64,000 nt of DNA from Roseateles sp. YR242 (GTDB lineage: Bacteria; Pseudomonadota; Gammaproteobacteria; Burkholderiales; Burkholderiaceae_C), in contig NZ_FOAV01000005.1 of assembly GCF_900109745.1 (NCBI RefSeq), positions 124,001 through 188,000 of the forward strand, written 5' to 3'. The notes below the pieces were generated by a model. That model worked only from the letters and a program-made list of their open reading frames with translations, searched no databases and had not been told where the DNA came from. Below are positions 62,818 to 64,000 of this stretch, in pieces (position 1 is the first letter of the stretch; each line of letters starts with the position of its first letter). The translations under genes were made by a program, and so were the position numbers.

Positions 62818-64000
62818 TCAAGCCAGACGACGCACGTCGACGAAATGACCTTCCATGGCGGCAGCGGCGGCCATGGCCGGGCTGACGAGGTGGGTGCGGC
62901 CTCCCGCGCCCTGCCGGCCTTCGAAGTTGCGGTTGCTGGTGGAGGCACAACGTTCGCCCGGCTCCAGCCGGTCGGCGTTCATGGCCAGGCACATGGAGCA
63001 GCCCGGCTCGCGCCACTCGAAACCGGCGGACTTGAAGATCTGGTCCAGGCCTTCGGCCTCGGCCTGCGCCTTCACCAGGCCGGAGCCCGGCACCACCAGG
63101 GCCAGCTTGACGTTGGCGGCAATACGCCCACCAAGGCGCTTCACCACGGCAGCGGCCTCGCGCATGTCTTCAATGCGGCTGTTGGTGCAGGAGCCGATGA
63201 AGACCTTGTCGATGCGGATGTCGTTGATCGCCTTGTTGGGCTCCAGCGCCATGTACTGCAGCGCGCGCTCGATGGCGCCGCGCTTGACGGCGTCCTTTTC
63301 CTTGTCGGGGTCCGGCACACGGTCGTCGATGGAGAGGACCATCTCCGGCGACGTGCCCCAGGTGACCTGCGGGCGGATCTGCGCGGCATCCAGCTCGACG
63401 ACCTTGTCGAACTTCGCGCCAGCATCCGAGTGCAGCGTGCGCCAGTACTGGACGGCCTGCTCCCATTCGACGCCGTTGGGCGAGAACGGGCGGCCCTTCA
63501 CATATTGCACGGTGGTGTCGTCCACGGCGATCAGGCCGGCGCGAGCACCCGCCTCAATGGCCATGTTGCAGACGGTCATGCGGCCTTCCATGCTGAGTGC
63601 GCGGATGGCGGTGCCGGCGAATTCGATGGTGTAGCCCGTGCCACCAGCAGTGCCGATGCGGCCGATGATGGCCAGCACGATGTCCTTGGCGCCCACACCC
63701 GGCGCCACCTGACCGTCCACCTTGATCAGCATGTTCTTGGCCTTCTTGGCCAGCAGGGTCTGGGTGGCCAGCACATGCTCGACTTCGGAGGTGCCGATGC
63801 CATGGGCCAAGGCGCCGAAAGCGCCATGGGTGGAGGTGTGGCTGTCACCGCAGACGACAGTCATGCCGGGCAGCGTGGCGCCCTGCTCCGGGCCGATCAC
63901 GTGCACGATGCCCTGGCGGCGGTCGCTCATCTTGAACTGCGTGATGCCGAAGCGGTCGCAGTTGGCGTCCAGCGTGTCGACCTGCAGGCGCGAGATGGGG
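62818..64000 (-). CDS. leuC: 3-isopropylmalate dehydratase large subunit LeuC (5' end outside window)
   Basis: Aconitase-family subunit that isomerises 2- to 3-isopropylmalate. The frame is open through the right edge ([14 protein letters not shown] continues upstream of an internal ATG at 63930), so the first part is missing. Visible motifs: [20 protein letters not shown], the Fe-S Cys in [15 protein letters not shown], and the other two in [10 protein letters not shown] (four residues including both Cys). The segment [12 protein letters not shown] is typical. It is first of the visible leu genes. Confidence 0.97.
   Translation of the reverse strand, partial: PISRLQVDTLDANCDRFGITQFKMSDRRQGIVHVIGPEQGATLPGMTVVCGDSHTSTHGAFGALAHGIGTSEVEHVLATQTLLAKKAKNMLIKVDGQVAPGVGAKDIVLAIIGRIGTAGGTGYTIEFAGTAIRALSMEGRMTVCNMAIEAGARAGLIAVDDTTVQYVKGRPFSPNGVEWEQAVQYWRTLHSDAGAKFDKVVELDAAQIRPQVTWGTSPEMVLSIDDRVPDPDKEKDAVKRGAIERALQYMALEPNKAINDIRIDKVFIGSCTNSRIEDMREAAAVVKRLGGRIAANVKLALVVPGSGLVKAQAEAEGLDQIFKSAGFEWREPGCSMCLAMNADRLEPGERCASTSNRNFEGRQGAGGRTHLVSPAMAAAAAMEGHFVDVRRLA

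Noticed and set aside
62702-63016. Small gene between leuC and leuD
   Set aside because: The frame overlaps leuC in antiphase and otherwise covers the palindromic repeat; no lipoprotein signal is seen.

Overview
This is a 64 kb window of a high-GC betaproteobacterial chromosome, most likely Burkholderiales. The gene neighbourhoods (leuC-leuD-leuB-asd-fimV-truA-trpF-trpB-trpA-accD-folC-SPOR-cvpA-purF-metZ and dapC-dapD-pilU-dapE-prmB) are typical of that order. The intergenic repeat style and a secreted pectate lyase suggest the Roseateles/Mitsuaria/Rubrivivax side of it. The genus call is inference only. There are no rRNA genes, CRISPR arrays or complete insertion sequences.

Layout. 1-8.8 kb (+ strand): the tail of a type IVb (R64 thin-pilus/Bfp-like) pilus operon. 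It encodes a secretin (cut by the window edge), PilO, PilP, the assembly ATPase, the inner-membrane platform and a lytic transglycosylase, and ends in a HerA/VirB4-like DNA-pump ATPase, which is unusual there. 8.8-18.2 kb: a CorC-type membrane protein, a 1331-residue double hybrid histidine kinase, and a two-gene end-joining system (LigD and Ku). 18.6-20.7 kb: a secreted family-3 pectate lyase and an unrecognised helical-repeat protein. 20.8-25.4 kb (- strand): smc and zipA. 25.6-29.4 kb: queF, a small SET-domain protein and, on the other strand, an M60/IMPa-like lipoprotein metallopeptidase. 29.7-37.3 kb (+ strand): lysine/peptidoglycan synthesis (dapC, dapD, dapE) with pilU inside, then prmB and an ABC-F ATPase.

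37.4-39.5 kb is a small accessory patch with lower-GC orphan genes and two broken IS66 transposases in opposite orientations. It is followed by ohrR-ohr (peroxide defence) and a divergent asparaginase/lexA pair sharing a promoter region with two LexA boxes. At 43.1-44.0 kb a tandemly duplicated tRNA trio (Ala-Glu-Asp, twice) lies on the minus strand just downstream of gltX.

44.1-64.0 kb is one long minus-strand block. Read in the direction of transcription it is leuC (cut by the edge), leuD, leuB, asd, fimV, truA, trpF, trpB, trpA, accD, folC, a SPOR protein, cvpA, purF, metZ and gltX. Several stop/start pairs overlap by four bases (trpB/trpA, purF/metZ, metZ/gltX), which implies translational coupling. 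The block joins leucine, tryptophan, aspartate-family, fatty-acid, folate, purine and methionine synthesis to cell-envelope genes (fimV, SPOR, cvpA).

For Part 2, the most unusual items are the HerA-like ATPase joined to the type IVb pilus operon, the LexA-box-containing divergent region shared by lexA and an asparaginase, the 153-bp-period hairpin repeat after accD, the 14-nt degenerate array overlapping the pectate-lyase stop codon, a four-run G-quadruplex motif upstream of dapC, and the IS66/orphan patch.
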